From assembly GCF_026151205.1 (NCBI RefSeq), contig NC_087083.1, positions 11,900,944-11,964,943 of the forward strand: DNA of 64,000 bases. The letters are read 5' to 3'. Origin of the DNA: Bolinopsis microptera. Taxonomy: Eukaryota; Ctenophora; Tentaculata; Lobata; Bolinopsidae. A model generated the notes under the pieces. The model was given only the letters and a program-made list of their open reading frames with translations. It was not told the DNA's origin and searched no databases. This document shows positions 21,717-31,682 of the stretch, in pieces; position 1 is the stretch's first letter; each line of letters opens with the position of its first letter. The position numbers and the translations under genes are program-made.

Positions 21717-22570
21717 TTGTTATTCATTATGCAATCATCAAACGACTTACAAATTAAAATAAATGATAAACTCACTCTAAATCTCTTCACTTTACAGCCC
21801 AACATTACTTCCAAACGGGCGGCCTTGCTAGGCCAGGTTAAAGATTCTCTAAACCAACATAACCTAAACGCTGGCTGGATATATTATAAAAACTGCAATG
21901 TTATGTTACATATTAATGCTCATGGTTATCCTTACCCTATTGGCTATTAGGAATACGTATGTTTTAATAGTGTGGGTGTGCCTGAGTTTAAACCCAAGGA
22001 ATTTGCCCAAGGTACAATTATTACACAATTTTACACAATTTTACACTTTACACAACTGAGTGGGAATATTCAGACGATTGTGACTTTGCTGACGAGGACA
22101 TCGAGAAACTGAGAACTTTCCTTCATGCAGTGAAGGAGGTTCCCAAAGACTGGAACCTCCAAGTAAATGAAAGTAAAACTGAATTCAGTACCTTCTAACT
22201 GGCGAAACAATCCGATTAATACACGAACGGTCAGCTATTAGCTAATAACGAACCATGGCGAAGTAATAAGTCACCAGACACCAGGTTCCTTATTGTGTAC
22301 CGAGAAGGACATTCAAAGAAGGAAAATCCTAGCTGAGATTGCTTTTTAAGAAGTTTGAAAAAGTATGGTTGTCCGGTAAGAAAATTTCCCTTGAGAGAAG
22401 CTGACTGCTGAGGTTATATGATGCTCAAGTTGTATCTGTATTGATTTATAACTCAAACAGTTGGTGAGTTGGAGTCCTAAGAAAGCAACCATGGAGAAAA
22501 TAGACACACTTCAGCGTAGACACCTGAGGTACATTTTAAACATCAAATCGCCTAAAGGTATCAAGCTTGC
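21717..22570 (+). pseudogene. LINE remnant (ORF1 end fused to RT tail), unit 2
   Basis: Frame 21717-21950 reads PNITSKRAALLGQVKDSL and NAGWIYYKNCNVMLHIN, a pattern I associate with the C-terminal part of CR1/Tx1-type LINE ORF1 proteins. From 22058 come WEYSDDCDFADEDIEKL and DWNLQVNESKTEF (the RT YxDD region). After the duplication boundary come EKIDTLQRRHLRYILNI (RT C-terminal region). The middle of the LINE is missing and there are frame breaks. Most of it is shared with unit 1. Confidence 0.6.
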
Positions 22571-22621
22571 AGCAATCATTTTAATGCAGTTATAATGACT
22601 ATTATTATTTTATTATTATCA

Positions 22622-22880
22622 TTAACAGTTAATTAATAATTATCATTAACAGTTTTTTATTATATATCATACAAAATATATATACTATTGTGGATTGTAC
22701 CAATGATAAAGTAGCTTACACTATCATTATACAGAAGGACAGTACGAGAGAGAACTGGAAAGATAGGCCTGCCAGGAGCTATCAATATTCTGATAACGGA
22801 GGACAAGCTTGACATTGCCAGAAAGAACAACTGGTTCAGAGTCACCGAAGACGATTTTAAGGCGCGAAGTTAGAAAGACA
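22622..22880 (+). repeat. Module M1, copy 1
   Basis: Block running from ATTAACAG repeats through GATTGTACCAATGATAAAGTAG to the EDKLDIARKNNWFRVTEDD coding piece. Related copies lie at 30560-30670 (start only), 43015-43331 (longest ORF) and 46086-46245. Here the frame is broken by stops near 22860. Confidence 0.6.
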
Positions 22881-22909
22881 GTGAAGAAATTCAAAAAATC
22901 TCCACATTC

Positions 22910-23515
22910 TTCAGGAGTACGTAAAAGCAGATCTAGGGAAACCTAAAGCTCTTGTTCTCGATGAAGTAACTCGATGGTCATCACTATTATTTATTTTGGA
23001 TACTTTTCTGAAAGTATTCGTCCAGATTATGAAAGCTCAACTCGATATTAACAACATGCCCAACCTAAAGGATAGTTCCGTTACTTTTTTAAAGTCATGA
23101 GCGTGCTGAAATAGCAGCAATAGCTGATATTTGCGATGTCCTTGATATTATTAAGACCGGCGTAAATGCAATTGGTAGAGCACAAAGTGATTTGAAAACC
23201 GCTGAGCTGGTTGCAAAGTTCACCATCGTGCGACAGACTGAAATTAAAGACAACCCGATAGCTAAGGTCATGCTTCAAACGTTCTAACAGAGGTACAATG
23301 CACGAAGAACCGAGCTATCTGACATCGCAATGTATTTCCACGACCAAACTTCCTACAAAGGATATATCAGATAAGATGCTCCTACACTCGAAAGTCTCTA
23401 TGAGAGTTTGACATTCACACCAGAGCCTACGAGTACTGCAGACAATTTCGAAGATTTAACCGAAAATTTAGCTTCACTTCAAGTTAGTACAGTCGAATAC
23501 GTCCTAATTTAAGCC
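22910..23515 (+). pseudogene. hAT transposase fragment
   Basis: Frame segments read LVLDEVTRWSSLLFILDTF (the RW(N/S)S motif of hAT transposases), then VNAIGRAQSDLKTAELVAKF and RYNARRTELSDIAMYFHD. This resembles the hAT pattern leading to the C-terminal dimerisation region. One frameshift (near 23095) and in-frame stops (near 23287 and 23370) make it non-functional. The N-terminal BED finger and catalytic core are absent. Confidence 0.7.
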
Positions 23516-23797
23516 TTTGTCAGACAAAATTCGCAACAAAGCGAATTTAACAGTTTAACGGGAAATGGTCGGGACAGGTTTTAGGAATAATTCCAGAGAG
23601 TTCCCAAAATTTCTGACTTCAGCAAAATCCACAATTACCACTTTTTTACCAACTTCTTCTAAATGTCATAGAAGGTGAACCAATGTGTTCAAAACATAAT
23701 AATTTACTTGAATAATAGAACATACACCGTCACATAGATAAGATACCAGATAAAAAAGAGATCCAGATAAATGGAATAAACGGTAGAATACCTTATC

Positions 23798-23874
23798 GGA
23801 CCTTATTTGGACGGACATTACTTGAACGCTGGAGGCCCTAGCGTTCATCTTAATGTCCGTTCAAATAAAGTCCG
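23798..23874. repeat. Short MITE-like hairpin
   Basis: CGGACCTTATTTGGACGGAC at the left is complementary to GTCCGTTCAAATAAAGTCCG at the right, around an AACGCT...AGCGTT inner stem and a GGAGGCCCT loop. A further half-copy (TAATGTCCGTCCAAGTTAAA) follows at about 23880. No coding content. Confidence 0.65.
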
Positions 23875-23994
23875 TTCTATTAATGTCCGTCCAAGTTAAA
23901 GTCCGTTGAAATTTTTTCAAAAATTTTCCATTTCGAACTTTTGTCCAGAATATGACAACTTTGAGAACTTTATTGTGCCGTAAGTTAACGACGG

Positions 23995-24437
23995 AAAGGT
24001 TCTCCTTGGTCTGCCGGAGGCACAGAAAACTCTACTAGTATATAATGTTTTCACTTGGCGGAAAAAAGTCAACGAAATTATGGCACTCAACAACATAGTT
24101 CATGAACTAGTCCCCGCCAACATGACAAACTTGTTCCAGCCTCTAGATATTACGGTAAATCGTGTTGCCAAGGACATTGTCCGACGTTGTTATAGCTCAT
24201 ATTACTCAGGGGCGGTAATGAAACAGTGCTAGGAAAGCTCCACGTGATGTTAAGGTTAACCTTAAGTTGTCTAAGATAAAACCACTTCACGCCGAATGGC
24301 TTGTAAAAGTTAACACTGAAATGCAGGACCGGGGTAGTTTGATAAAAAAGGTTTCCATAAAGCTAAAAATCACTGATGCTTGTTTAAGCATGAACTATTT
24401 CATGCACGAAAACCCATTTGATGAAGATGATATGTGA
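23995..24437 (+). pseudogene. pogo/jerky-like DDE transposase fragment
   Basis: The frame reads LLGLPEAQKTLLVYNVF, NNIVHELVPANMTNLFQPLD, ITVNRVAKDIVRRCYSSYYS and, after a frame change near 24234, VNLKLSKIKPLHAEWL. The VPxNMTxLFQPLD block is characteristic of DDE superfamily transposases of the pogo/jerky/Tigger type, near the catalytic end. Stops and shifts show it is dead. Related C-terminal material is at 58440-58858. Confidence 0.7.
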
Positions 24438-24505
24438 TATTAGACACTGATCATGTACACATGTTTTTACATTTTTACTGCTTAATGACTGCTTTTCTTA
24501 CTGGG

Positions 24506-24740
24506 AGTTAACTCGTTCTCGAGTCTAGTACTCCCAACATGACGAACTGACGATCGAGAAAGTGGGGACACAATCAGTCGATAAGATTTTATTTCTAACT
24601 TGACCCTCACCGCTATGTTAAGGTCTCCGTGATAACTCGACCATATAATAGCTATCACAGGGACCATCATTATATTATAATTAACATCATTTAATTTTAA
24701 ATTACCATCATTATATATCATATTATATTATTATAAGCAA
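24506..24740. repeat. Repeat family R (ends ATTATAAGCA), copy 1
   Basis: About 235 bp from GTTAACTCGTTCTCGAGTC through GTGGGGACACAATCAGTCG to TATTATATTATTATAAGCA. Other copies: 26099-26332, 27829-28016, 38977-39096 and 55622-55696. The copies are 5'-shortened to different points but share the same 3' end, as in SINE-like or 5'-truncated elements. Confidence 0.75.
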
Positions 24741-25495
24741 AAGAAGACGACTGTGTAACAATCAACGTCACTGAAACGCCTAAAATAAGAGGTAATTGCA
24801 AGCGGAATCGTTAGGAGCTGCCAAAACTTTCGATGCCAATGATTAAACAGCCTGGCGGTGAAAGCAAAAAAAAACCATCCTAAACCTCCAAAAGCTTGCA
24901 AGAAGGATCAAATACCAAAAGAGTATCAAGGTTATTTTATTGGAATTGGTACCCAATGAAAAGTCTTCTAGTCGTTCATCATCTGGTAAAACACTCTTAC
25001 AGTTCGCAAAAGATGTAAAGATTATGTGGACCGTCAATTGTGGCAGTCGGTATTTATTAAACGTGAAAATGTAATATTTTAACGGTTCTTTTAAAAATTT
25101 GTAATTGTTATTTCATGATGTTGCCAGTTGTATTTGAATTTAATAGATTTTCAGTAATAAATTTGTAGTTATTTCACGTTATTTCTTATTGATTGTATAG
25201 ATTTTTGTAAAATTTTCTGTAATATTTCATGGGATTGATAGATAATTTTAACATATTGATAGATTATTTTAACACATAATTTTTCAGCTCTATATAAGTT
25301 ATTATAACGTCCTGTCTATGACAAAGGCATGTTGCCGAAACGTCGACAAATAATATATTTAAAACACTGAGTGAAGATTTTCACTTCGTCAACAACATTC
25401 ATCAAAATAAGTAATGTACAAACTCGAAAACACAATAGGCCAAGTTTTTATTCATAATCCTCTGTTATCCTATTTGTTTGGTTTTAGTAAAATAT
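24741..25495. other. No gene recognised
   Basis: A+T-rich with a short GC block at about 25325-25348 (GCATGTTGCCGAAACGTCGAC). GCCGAAACGTCG-type blocks recur at ends of repetitive elements in invertebrates, possibly Penelope-like, from memory only. I see no ORF with a recognisable motif. Confidence 0.4.
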
Positions 25496-26098
25496 TTTAG
25501 TCCGAATTCATCCAAACGATTATTTCTTTCGAACAACGAATGTCGCCCGGCTCGAAGCCATGATGAAACTGCTCGAACTATCTATAAGACTGTGAATGAA
25601 ATAAAAACAGCCGACCAATTTTTGTCCGACTTAGATACTGCAACTGCAACAGGCGATATCGAGTATTTACGGTCTGTTGCTCTTCCCGTGTTGCTCTTCC
25701 CGGGCAAGTAGTAGCTGAGGAAGAGGTTCCGAAAGCCAAGGAAGTCCAAAAGGCACTGGAAACAGTGGAACGTTGGGTTAATGCCAATGGAACTACTTAA
25801 GAAATAGACTTCTTCAAAAGATTTTCTTCTCGAATGGAATCAGAGGTAAACAAAGAGAAGAAACAGAAGATGATTGTTGATTACATGGAAAAGAGAGTAT
25901 GCGCTGGTGAAAAGAAGAGACCATTGACTACAAGCATGTTCATCACCTTAGGAGAAGCCATGAAAGACCAAACTCGAAACTTAGTGCTCCGGCGTACAGT
26001 CCAAAGGATCGAGGGTACTGCTTCGCACCATGAAAGTATTGGCGTATTTACTTAAACTACTGCAATACGAACCTCCTATTGCAGAAAAAACATTCAAC
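25496..26098 (+). pseudogene. Module M2, copy 1 (TIYKTVNE / KKQKMIVDYM ORF pieces)
   Basis: The first frame (to 25711) holds TIYKTVNEIKTADQF and ATGDIEYL. The second frame (25834-26055) holds ESEVNKEKKQKMIVDYM and RRTVQRIEGTASHHES. Other copies: 30207-30537, 32660-33035 and 38640-38945. In the longer copies the frame runs on to VERPQQVINEKYMEGNVPKQ and a CISC Cys pair. The complete parent protein is not present. Family unknown; it behaves like a dispersed coding module. Confidence 0.5.
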
Positions 26099-26332
26099 GT
26101 TAACTCGTTCTCGAGTCTAGTACTCCCAACGTGACGAACTGACGATCAATAAAGTGGGGACACAATTAGTCGATAAGATTTTATGTCTAAGTTAAGACCC
26201 TTGCCCCTATGTTAAGGTCTCAGTGATAGCTCGACCACTACTAGCTACCACCGAGACCATCATTATATTATAATTACCATAATTTAATTTTAAATTACCA
26301 CCATTAATATCATATTATATTATTATAAGCAA
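26099..26332. repeat. Repeat family R, copy 2
   Basis: Nearly the same length and ends as copy 1 at 24506. It inserts directly after GCAGAAAAAACATTCAAC of module M2, whose continuation (VERPQQV) is therefore missing here. Confidence 0.75.
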
Positions 26333-26344
26333 ATACACATACTA

Positions 26345-27309
26345 CTTAACTGTCAAACTGTGCCGCGCATCAAATAACGCTGATCGTTATCACTTAAATA
26401 TTTAATAGTGTCATGATCATCTCTCAGTAGATTTTCGTTTAGAATATTGGGCAGACCAGAAAACTGGCCACTTAGCCCTGATTTCACTCTCCTGGGGTTT
26501 ACCCAAGTGTCATGTTTCTTGTTTACTTTACGGGTCACTGCGACAATGCGACATCCACTTAAAAAGGTCGGATAGAGCAGTTGTCTGAGTGGTTATGTTT
26601 TGTTGTTTCCACACATTCATTCCCTTAGCATGTAAATACAACAAAGATGTAAATACCAGTTTAGTATAGAGGATTCAGGTGAACGGAACAAGAGCTAACC
26701 CTGAAGGGCAGGTAGTGTATTGTTGTATTGTTTAGCTTATTTTGGTCATTGTTCCTTTTCAGTTTCTTTGTAGTAGTTTCTTTAGTCCTAGGTTTGTAGT
26801 TTTGGGTTACTACTTTCTAACATACTTTCTTATATTTACAGGGTTGTTTTTAGTTCTAGTGAGTAGTCGGCTGGTGTAAGAGTGAAGAGCCAGACAAGTC
26901 AAGTTCCAGTGTGTGTGTGTCACGGGGACCACGCAGAAGAACCTAAAGAGAAGATCTAGTGTTTGTGAGTAAGGGAATATCACAACACGTTCACAGCACT
27001 TCTGGGGAAGTGATAGAAGAAGTAGTTCATAAGAAGATTGAACTGTTATTAAGAAGGATTTACAGTTTTGGGAAGATTTGTTAGTACTCACATTACCACA
27101 CCACTCACGAGGTTAAGTGAGTGAGAATTGTGTCTGTGAGGTCTGTGTAGAGTGCAGCGATAGTGTGCTAGCGTGTGTAGTGCAGTGAAAGGGATCAAGT
27201 TCACTAACACGGTTTTTATTTACAGAAGATTTGATAGCAAGTATTTGTTTTTAGTTACTAACCCATAACCAATTTTTTTACTTTGTCTCCTCTGTGATTG
27301 ATCCCAAAT
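26345..27309. other. Leader-like non-coding region
   Basis: No ORF. The stretch has T-rich runs, CAGTGTGTGTGTGTCACG and several GTGAGT/TTTACAG splice-like signals. It resembles a long 5' leader upstream of the coding pieces at 27.3-29.0 kb, but I cannot define promoter or boundaries. Confidence 0.3.
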
Positions 27310-27858
27310 ATACAAATCAACACAAGGAACTCAAGTACCGGTCAACCCGACCACAGATGTTGAAACACAGACGTCCTACACGACCTACCCAAGATTCTTG
27401 GACAATAATGATGAGATAATCAGGAAGTTGAAGCACCTACAAGTTGCGATGATCTCATTTCAACAAAGAATGGCGCAGGGCTCTCTAAGAAGCCACACCG
27501 AAGCTAGAGGCGAGATTGCACGCCTCCATGAAAAAGTGCTCGAATTCCTGAAATTTCACCGGAACCAGATAACCAGCTACATAGACTCGAAAATGCACCC
27601 ACCAGACAGTACTTGCCTTCTGAGCTTTCTATTAAAGAAATGTATGAAGACTATAAATTGAAAATGAGTGAAAAGAGACATATAAAGACCTGCAGCTTTA
27701 TGTCTTATCGAAGAATCATTGCAAACACGAACATAAATTTCACTCGATTGGGAATTGAAGAGTGCGAAACATGCGACCGTTACGCAATTCACAGGGACAG
27801 CTCAGTGATTAAGAAAACGAGTTCTAAACGAGAAAGTGGGGACACAATTAGTCGATAA
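27310..27858 (+). pseudogene. Transposon-associated ORF pieces with C-x2-C motif
   Basis: The first frame (27398-27661, open upstream to about 27310) is a helical, coiled-coil-like stretch (IIRKLKHLQVAMISFQQRM). A second overlapping frame (27613-27858) reads YLPSELSIKEMYEDYKLKM, FMSYRRIIANTNINFTR and EECETCDRYAIH. From memory, the LSIxxMYxxY...ECxxC layout recurs in uncharacterised transposon-linked proteins of invertebrates. The switch of frame near 27600 is a module junction or an indel. Repeat R truncates the end at 27829. Confidence 0.45.
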
Positions 27859-28016
27859 GATTTTATTTCTAACTTGACCCTCGCCGATATGTTAAGGTCT
27901 CAGTGATAGCTCGACCACTACTAGCTACCACCGAGACCATCATTATATTACAATTACCATCATTTAATTTTAAATTACCATCATTATAATATATCATATT
28001 ATATTATTATAAGCAA
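27829..28016. repeat. Repeat family R, copy 3
   Basis: 5'-shortened copy beginning at ACGAGAAAGTGGGGACAC and ending at the shared ATTATAAGCA. It is followed by a second shared block (CTACTTAACTGTGCCGCGC...) that also follows copy 2. Confidence 0.7.
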
Positions 28017-28197
28017 ATGCTTGTTTAAACGAAGTGCGATGCACATACTACTTAACTGTGCCGCGCATCAAATAACGCTTATCGCTATCGCTATCACTTT
28101 AATTTTTTTTATTTAATAGTGTCGTAATCATCTCTCAGTAGATTTCTGTTTAGAATAGGGAGCAATGTTTTACTAACGTCTCCCCACTTTAGCAATT

Positions 28198-29031
28198 ATG
28201 CATTCTCGATCCAGATCTCGTACTACCAGATCAAGATCACCCAGACCCAGAAGAACCCGCTCCCCCTCACACAAGGGATCTCGGCATCGCAGCAGGTCAC
28301 CCGGCGCGACCCGAGACAAAGAATGGACTGAGGCAGGCAGAAGCGGGAAACACCGGCCGGCAAAAGAAACAGGAAAGTCAAATGATAGGTTATCAGTTGC
28401 AGGATCCAGCAAGGATAGGAGGGCAAGTAGGGCAAACAGGATTTCCTCTGGTCACGTTAATGTGATCAGAGGCACAGGCGGGAACTTGGTAAGGGTTCCC
28501 TATCATCAAACAGTAAGGTTAACACAAGGAAAGGGGCAGAAAGGTAAGGAACCAGTCTCCAAACTGAGTAACCCCTCAACCAACAACATTCAGGAACAAC
28601 GACACCAGGTAAAAGCGCTGTACTCTAGAATTGCAGGAGCGGACCAGGACAAGTACGAGGTTAGAGTGGTGAGGACAGATAAGGCGGCTATGACGCGTGA
28701 GGACCAATGGAAGATACAATTCGGTGTCTCTGAACACATGGTACAGGCAGCTAACTCAGGTAAAACAGGGGAGCCTAACAGTTCATGGAAGAAAAACTTT
28801 CAAAAAAAGAAAAAGAAATGTTATCGATGTGGAATACCTGGAAATATTGCTAGAACATGCAGGGAAGAAGTACGTGATCGTCAAAGACTGTCCAGCATGA
28901 GCGGGTCACGAACGCCACGTGAAAGTCAGGAAACACAAAGGAGCTTTGTAAGTGCTAAAAAGCTTGTGTCAGTGGAACAAGTACAAACCTTTCAAAACAG
29001 GAGTTTTAGGGCCCACCCAAAGTCTAAATAA
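28198..29031 (+). CDS. RS-rich, CCHC zinc-knuckle nucleocapsid-like protein
   Basis: An intact 277-codon frame. Residues 1-45 are an Arg-Ser domain (SRSRSRTTRSRSPRPRRTR). A middle segment contains GHVNVIRGTGGNLVRVP, and the C-terminal third has a lysine run followed by a retroviral-type CCHC knuckle. The knuckle spacing is C-x2-C-x4-N-x4-C (CYRCGIPGNIARTC): the usual His is Asn. This suits a nucleic-acid-binding Gag or ORF1-like protein. A truncated copy lies at 46342-46518, and a paralogue of the middle segment (GHLNVIKTKDG) lies at 38310-38580. An open frame of this length in a decayed region suggests recent activity or capture. Confidence 0.65.
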   Translation: MHSRSRSRTTRSRSPRPRRTRSPSHKGSRHRSRSPGATRDKEWTEAGRSGKHRPAKETGKSNDRLSVAGSSKDRRASRANRISSGHVNVIRGTGGNLVRVPYHQTVRLTQGKGQKGKEPVSKLSNPSTNNIQEQRHQVKALYSRIAGADQDKYEVRVVRTDKAAMTREDQWKIQFGVSEHMVQAANSGKTGEPNSSWKKNFQKKKKKCYRCGIPGNIARTCREEVRDRQRLSSMSGSRTPRESQETQRSFVSAKKLVSVEQVQTFQNRSFRAHPKSK

Positions 29032-29299
29032 TGTACATTGTAATAAATATACATATACATTGTAATAAAGTTATGAAATGCTGAAACACTAAAAAATAGT
29101 GTATGTATATAATTATTGTCTCTCATTATATTAATGTGAAGGATGGCAAGTGTAAGGTACTACTTTTTGATAATATTGTGCGAACTGCAATAGCGTAGAG
29201 TGCAGTTGGGTTTCAAGTTTTGTCGAGATGGCCATGTGGCCATAATCCTATTATTATTATTATTATTACTTAGCTCACGGAGGAACTAAGTTAAACCAC

Positions 29300-29814
29300 A
29301 GGGAGTTGATTATTTACTGTAGACAAGCAGCAGGTAGCTTCTACAAAGAGGCAATAACTAGGATTGCAGGTTATGAAGCTTACCTTCCAGGAGAACGCCC
29401 ACCAGGTACAGAGATTTACACCACTCTCCCAGGAACGGCAACACCACTGTTGTCCAAGCTTAACGAGCACTTCGTAGCAGGGACCAGGGAACAACAAACC
29501 AGGTACGTATTTCTAGGAAGGCATGGAGGATTGAAGGAGACAAGGAGACAAGTTGGCATGTCTACCTAGAAATATACAAGGAGGCTGTCCAGTGGCTCAA
29601 GGCTAAAAATTGTCTGTCGCCAATAGGTTTGTACGTTCCAATGTGGGGACACCCTAAGGTAATTGGAATCACAGGATTTATAGCCCCGGACACTAATATC
29701 AATGCTCTGAGAGCTACCTTGAGACAGGAGGATGCGGCTAGTACAGCAGTAGGAAAACAGGACCAGACAATAACCCAGGCTAGCCCAAACCAGGAAACAC
29801 TTTCTTCCCCATAG
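29300..29814 (+). pseudogene. Unrecognised ORF pair, one protein with a frameshift
   Basis: Frame 1 (29306-29569) reads QAAGSFYKEAITRIAGYEAYLPGERPP (start of the conserved-looking part) and TREQQTRYVFL. Frame 2 then carries ETSWHVYLEIYKEAVQWLKAK and GLYVPMWGHPKVIGITGFI to a stop at 29814. The two overlap near 29515-29569 and read as one ~170-residue product with a single shift. No family recognised. It lies 270 bp downstream of the RS/CCHC ORF in the same strand. Confidence 0.4.
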
Positions 29815-29874
29815 GTTACCCTTCAGGTTATCCCGGACCTAACCAACATCCCATTGCCGACGCAGAAGTTTATA

Positions 29875-29925
29875 TTATGTAGAATGAATTAGTCCGAATA
29901 TTATGTAGAATGAATTAGTCCGAAT
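29875..29925 (+). repeat. Short direct duplication
   Basis: ATTATGTAGAATGAATTAG followed by TCCGAAT occurs twice head to tail. The second copy leads into the CCAAGCGATTATTTC block that is also found at 25510-25560. Confidence 0.7.
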
Positions 29926-29981
29926 TCATCCAAGCGATTATTTCTTTCGAACAACGAATGTCGCCCGGCTCGAAGTCATAG

Positions 29982-30217
29982 TTGATGTCAAAGGGAACAT
30001 CAAATTTAAATTGTGTTCAAAGTTACTGTTTGCGGAGTACCCATCAAGCACCCTCTCCATCCCTGAACTAAGAGCTGCCATCCTGCAAGATCACGTAAAG
30101 AGGGAAAAGATGGAAGGTCGTAACTGCAAAGAGAAATCTGTTAAGTTATACCTAAGCGATAGGGGTCAAGAGATCACTGATGTAACAGATCTTCCAAAAC
30201 TCTTCAAGTATACATGA
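29982..30217 (+). CDS. Unrecognised 78-residue open module
   Basis: An open frame from about 29982 (IVDVKGNIKFKLCSKLLF, then STLSIPELRAAILQDHVK, SVKLYLSDRGQEITDV) to the stop at 30217. Compared with 25550-25570, this ~228-bp segment is inserted between TCGAAG and ATGATGAAACTG of the flanking M2 sequence. It therefore behaves as a clean inserted coding cassette. The fold looks ubiquitin- or RA-like by eye, which is speculative. Confidence 0.4.
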
Positions 30218-30537
30218 TGAAACTGCTCGAACTATCTATAAGACTGTGAATGAAATGAAAACATATGACCAATTTGTGTCCTACTTAGATACTACAACTG
30301 CAACAGGCGATATCGAGTATTTACTTAAACTACTGCAATACGAACCCCTGATTGCAGAAAAAACATTGAAGGTCGAGAGACCGCAACAAGTCATCAATGA
30401 GAAGTACATGGAAGGTAACGTTCCGAAACAGTATTTAGAATTCCTAAATACAATCAGCGCTAACCATACAGTGCCTTGCATCTCTTGTCGAAGGCTGACC
30501 GAGGATGATCCTAAGAAGTGCAAAACAAATTTAAAAT
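30207..30537 (+). pseudogene. Module M2, copy 2
   Basis: The frame 30246-30537 reads MKTYDQFVSYLDTTTATGD, LLKLLQYEPLIAEKTLKVE, QQVINEKYMEGNVPKQYLEF and VPCISCRRLTEDDPKKC. It is the most complete second half of M2. The frame then runs into M1 sequence (ATTATTATTTTATTATTATC) with no splice signal, which marks a module junction. Confidence 0.5.
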
Positions 30538-30639
30538 TTAAATGCAGTTATCGGGATAATTATTATTTTATTATTATCATTAACAGTTTATTATCATTAA
30601 CAGATTTTGTATTATATATATACTATTATGGATTGTACC

Positions 30640-31184
30640 AATGATAAAGTAGCTTACACTATCATTATCGATAAGAGTATGAAATGTGTGAGGGCCACCG
30701 TACCCAATTTTGAACTAAGGACAACGATCGGGGCTATAGTAGACCTTAATTCAGATAGTTTTATCCATTATTCGAGTGAGGATTGCATCAGCGGTAATAC
30801 TCGCATGATTATGACTTTCTATCTTGGAGAATTTGAAAAAGCGGACTGGGCTGACATAAACCTGGAAGAGGTTATCTCCAAATCAATTGAAAACGTGACA
30901 AGTGAAGAGGAGTATACCCGGATAAAGCCACAGCGGTCCTAAAGGCAAGTGCAAACCTAGTTGCCGACATCATCAACAAGATTCCACCTTTTCAACATTC
31001 AAGACAAGGAGCACCGGTCGTAAGATTCCCAATCGGTGCAGGCAAAACATCACGCACCACCTTCGTTGATTACTCACCACCTGCCGAACCAGAAAAGAAG
31101 AAAAGGAGGCGCTGGGGCTCATCCCTCAGCAAAACTCAGACACTGAACACGAGTTTTAGTAACATGACAACCGGAAAAGAATAA
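30640..31184 (+). pseudogene. Unrecognised acidic/NLS-tailed ORF, one frameshift
   Basis: From 30607 the frame starts in M1 and at 30668 switches to DKSMKCVRATVPNFELRTT, then FIHYSSEDCISGNTRMIM and EFEKADWADINLEEVISK. It stops at 30942, but a neighbouring frame continues smoothly as ATAVLKASANLVADIINKI, GAGKTSRTTFVDYSPP and EKKKRRRWGSS (nuclear-localisation-like) to a TAA at 31182-31184. A single indel near 30920 would join them into ~180 residues. Part is repeated at 33957-34113 and 47038-47102. Possibly a structural protein of a mobile element; unproven. Confidence 0.4.
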
Positions 31185-31649
31185 ACTCACTACCCCCTCA
31201 CGGAAAACCCTCCCAATGTGGTCCAAACAACCCCGCATAGTCCACCACCCCAAGAAAACGAGATAAAGCTCCCTGAAGAGCTACTAAAAGACATGCTAGC
31301 AGAGTCCTCACCCCAACAGCATGAACAACCAGAGCAAATGGACGACGATCCGGCAAACACCACTGACAAGAAAACAGTGTACCCGATATGGATACACAAG
31401 GCGGATTATCGCCCCATTTCACAGGAAGAGAGCGACTCTCTCAAATGGAATATGATGAAGAATTTTCTCTCACTCGCCAGGAACGGCGAACTGACAATTG
31501 ACTTCAGGTTTACCTCCAAATTTTCTGATCTGGGGAGTAATTTATTGATTATAACCTTAATCATTTTGATGCAAGATACTGGCATGATCAGTATAAGGCA
31601 ACTCGGACTGAGAAAGAAAAAAAAAACTCTTTTTATTATTAGAAGGTAA
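31185..31649 (+). CDS. Unrecognised ORF continuing in frame past a stop
   Basis: The frame directly after the TAA at 31182-31184 stays open in the same phase (YPLTENPPN, SPPPQENEIKLPEELLKDM, YPIWIHKADYRPISQEESD, LARNGELTIDFRFTSKF) to 31649. There is no ATG at its head; the earliest alternative start is GTG at 31218. From about 31571 it enters the YWHDQY exon module in another frame. The repeated copy at 34100-34250 keeps the same TAA. Readthrough, a spliced start or a mutated join are all possible. Confidence 0.4.
   Translation, partial: THYPLTENPPNVVQTTPHSPPPQENEIKLPEELLKDMLAESSPQQHEQPEQMDDDPANTTDKKTVYPIWIHKADYRPISQEESDSLKWNMMKNFLSLARNGELTIDFRFTSKFSDLGSNLLIITLIILMQDTGMISIRQLGLRKKKKTLFIIRR
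31571..31645 (+). repeat. Module M9 exon (YWHDQY), copy 1
   Basis: AGATACTGGCATGATCAGT encodes RYWHDQYKATRTEK in one frame. Copies at 38073-38145 and 47130-47200 follow a TGTGCAG acceptor-like sequence, so this appears to be a short exon that has been moved around. Confidence 0.55.
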
Positions 31650-31682
31650 TAATAAAGAACAAGAAAAGCAAGAATAACAACG

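Larger units (their letters stand above)
8291..22457. repeat. Tandem duplication, unit 2 (split by two insertions)
   Basis: The second copy of the 2.8-kb unit runs 8291-8389, resumes at about 18364-18370 after the Ty3-type element, and continues to 22457. It is interrupted again at 20246-21588 by the foldback element. Unit 1 supplies the empty site for both insertions (GAATACGTCATTGTC at 5561-5575, and AGTTTAAGCAAACTC near 7424-7438), so both insertions postdate the duplication. Confidence 0.85.

Noticed and set aside
28173-28435. Minus-strand ORFs opposite the RS-rich gene (also at 46316-46578)
   Set aside because: Antisense of Arg-Ser codons gives open frames by composition; the same shadow appears in both copies.
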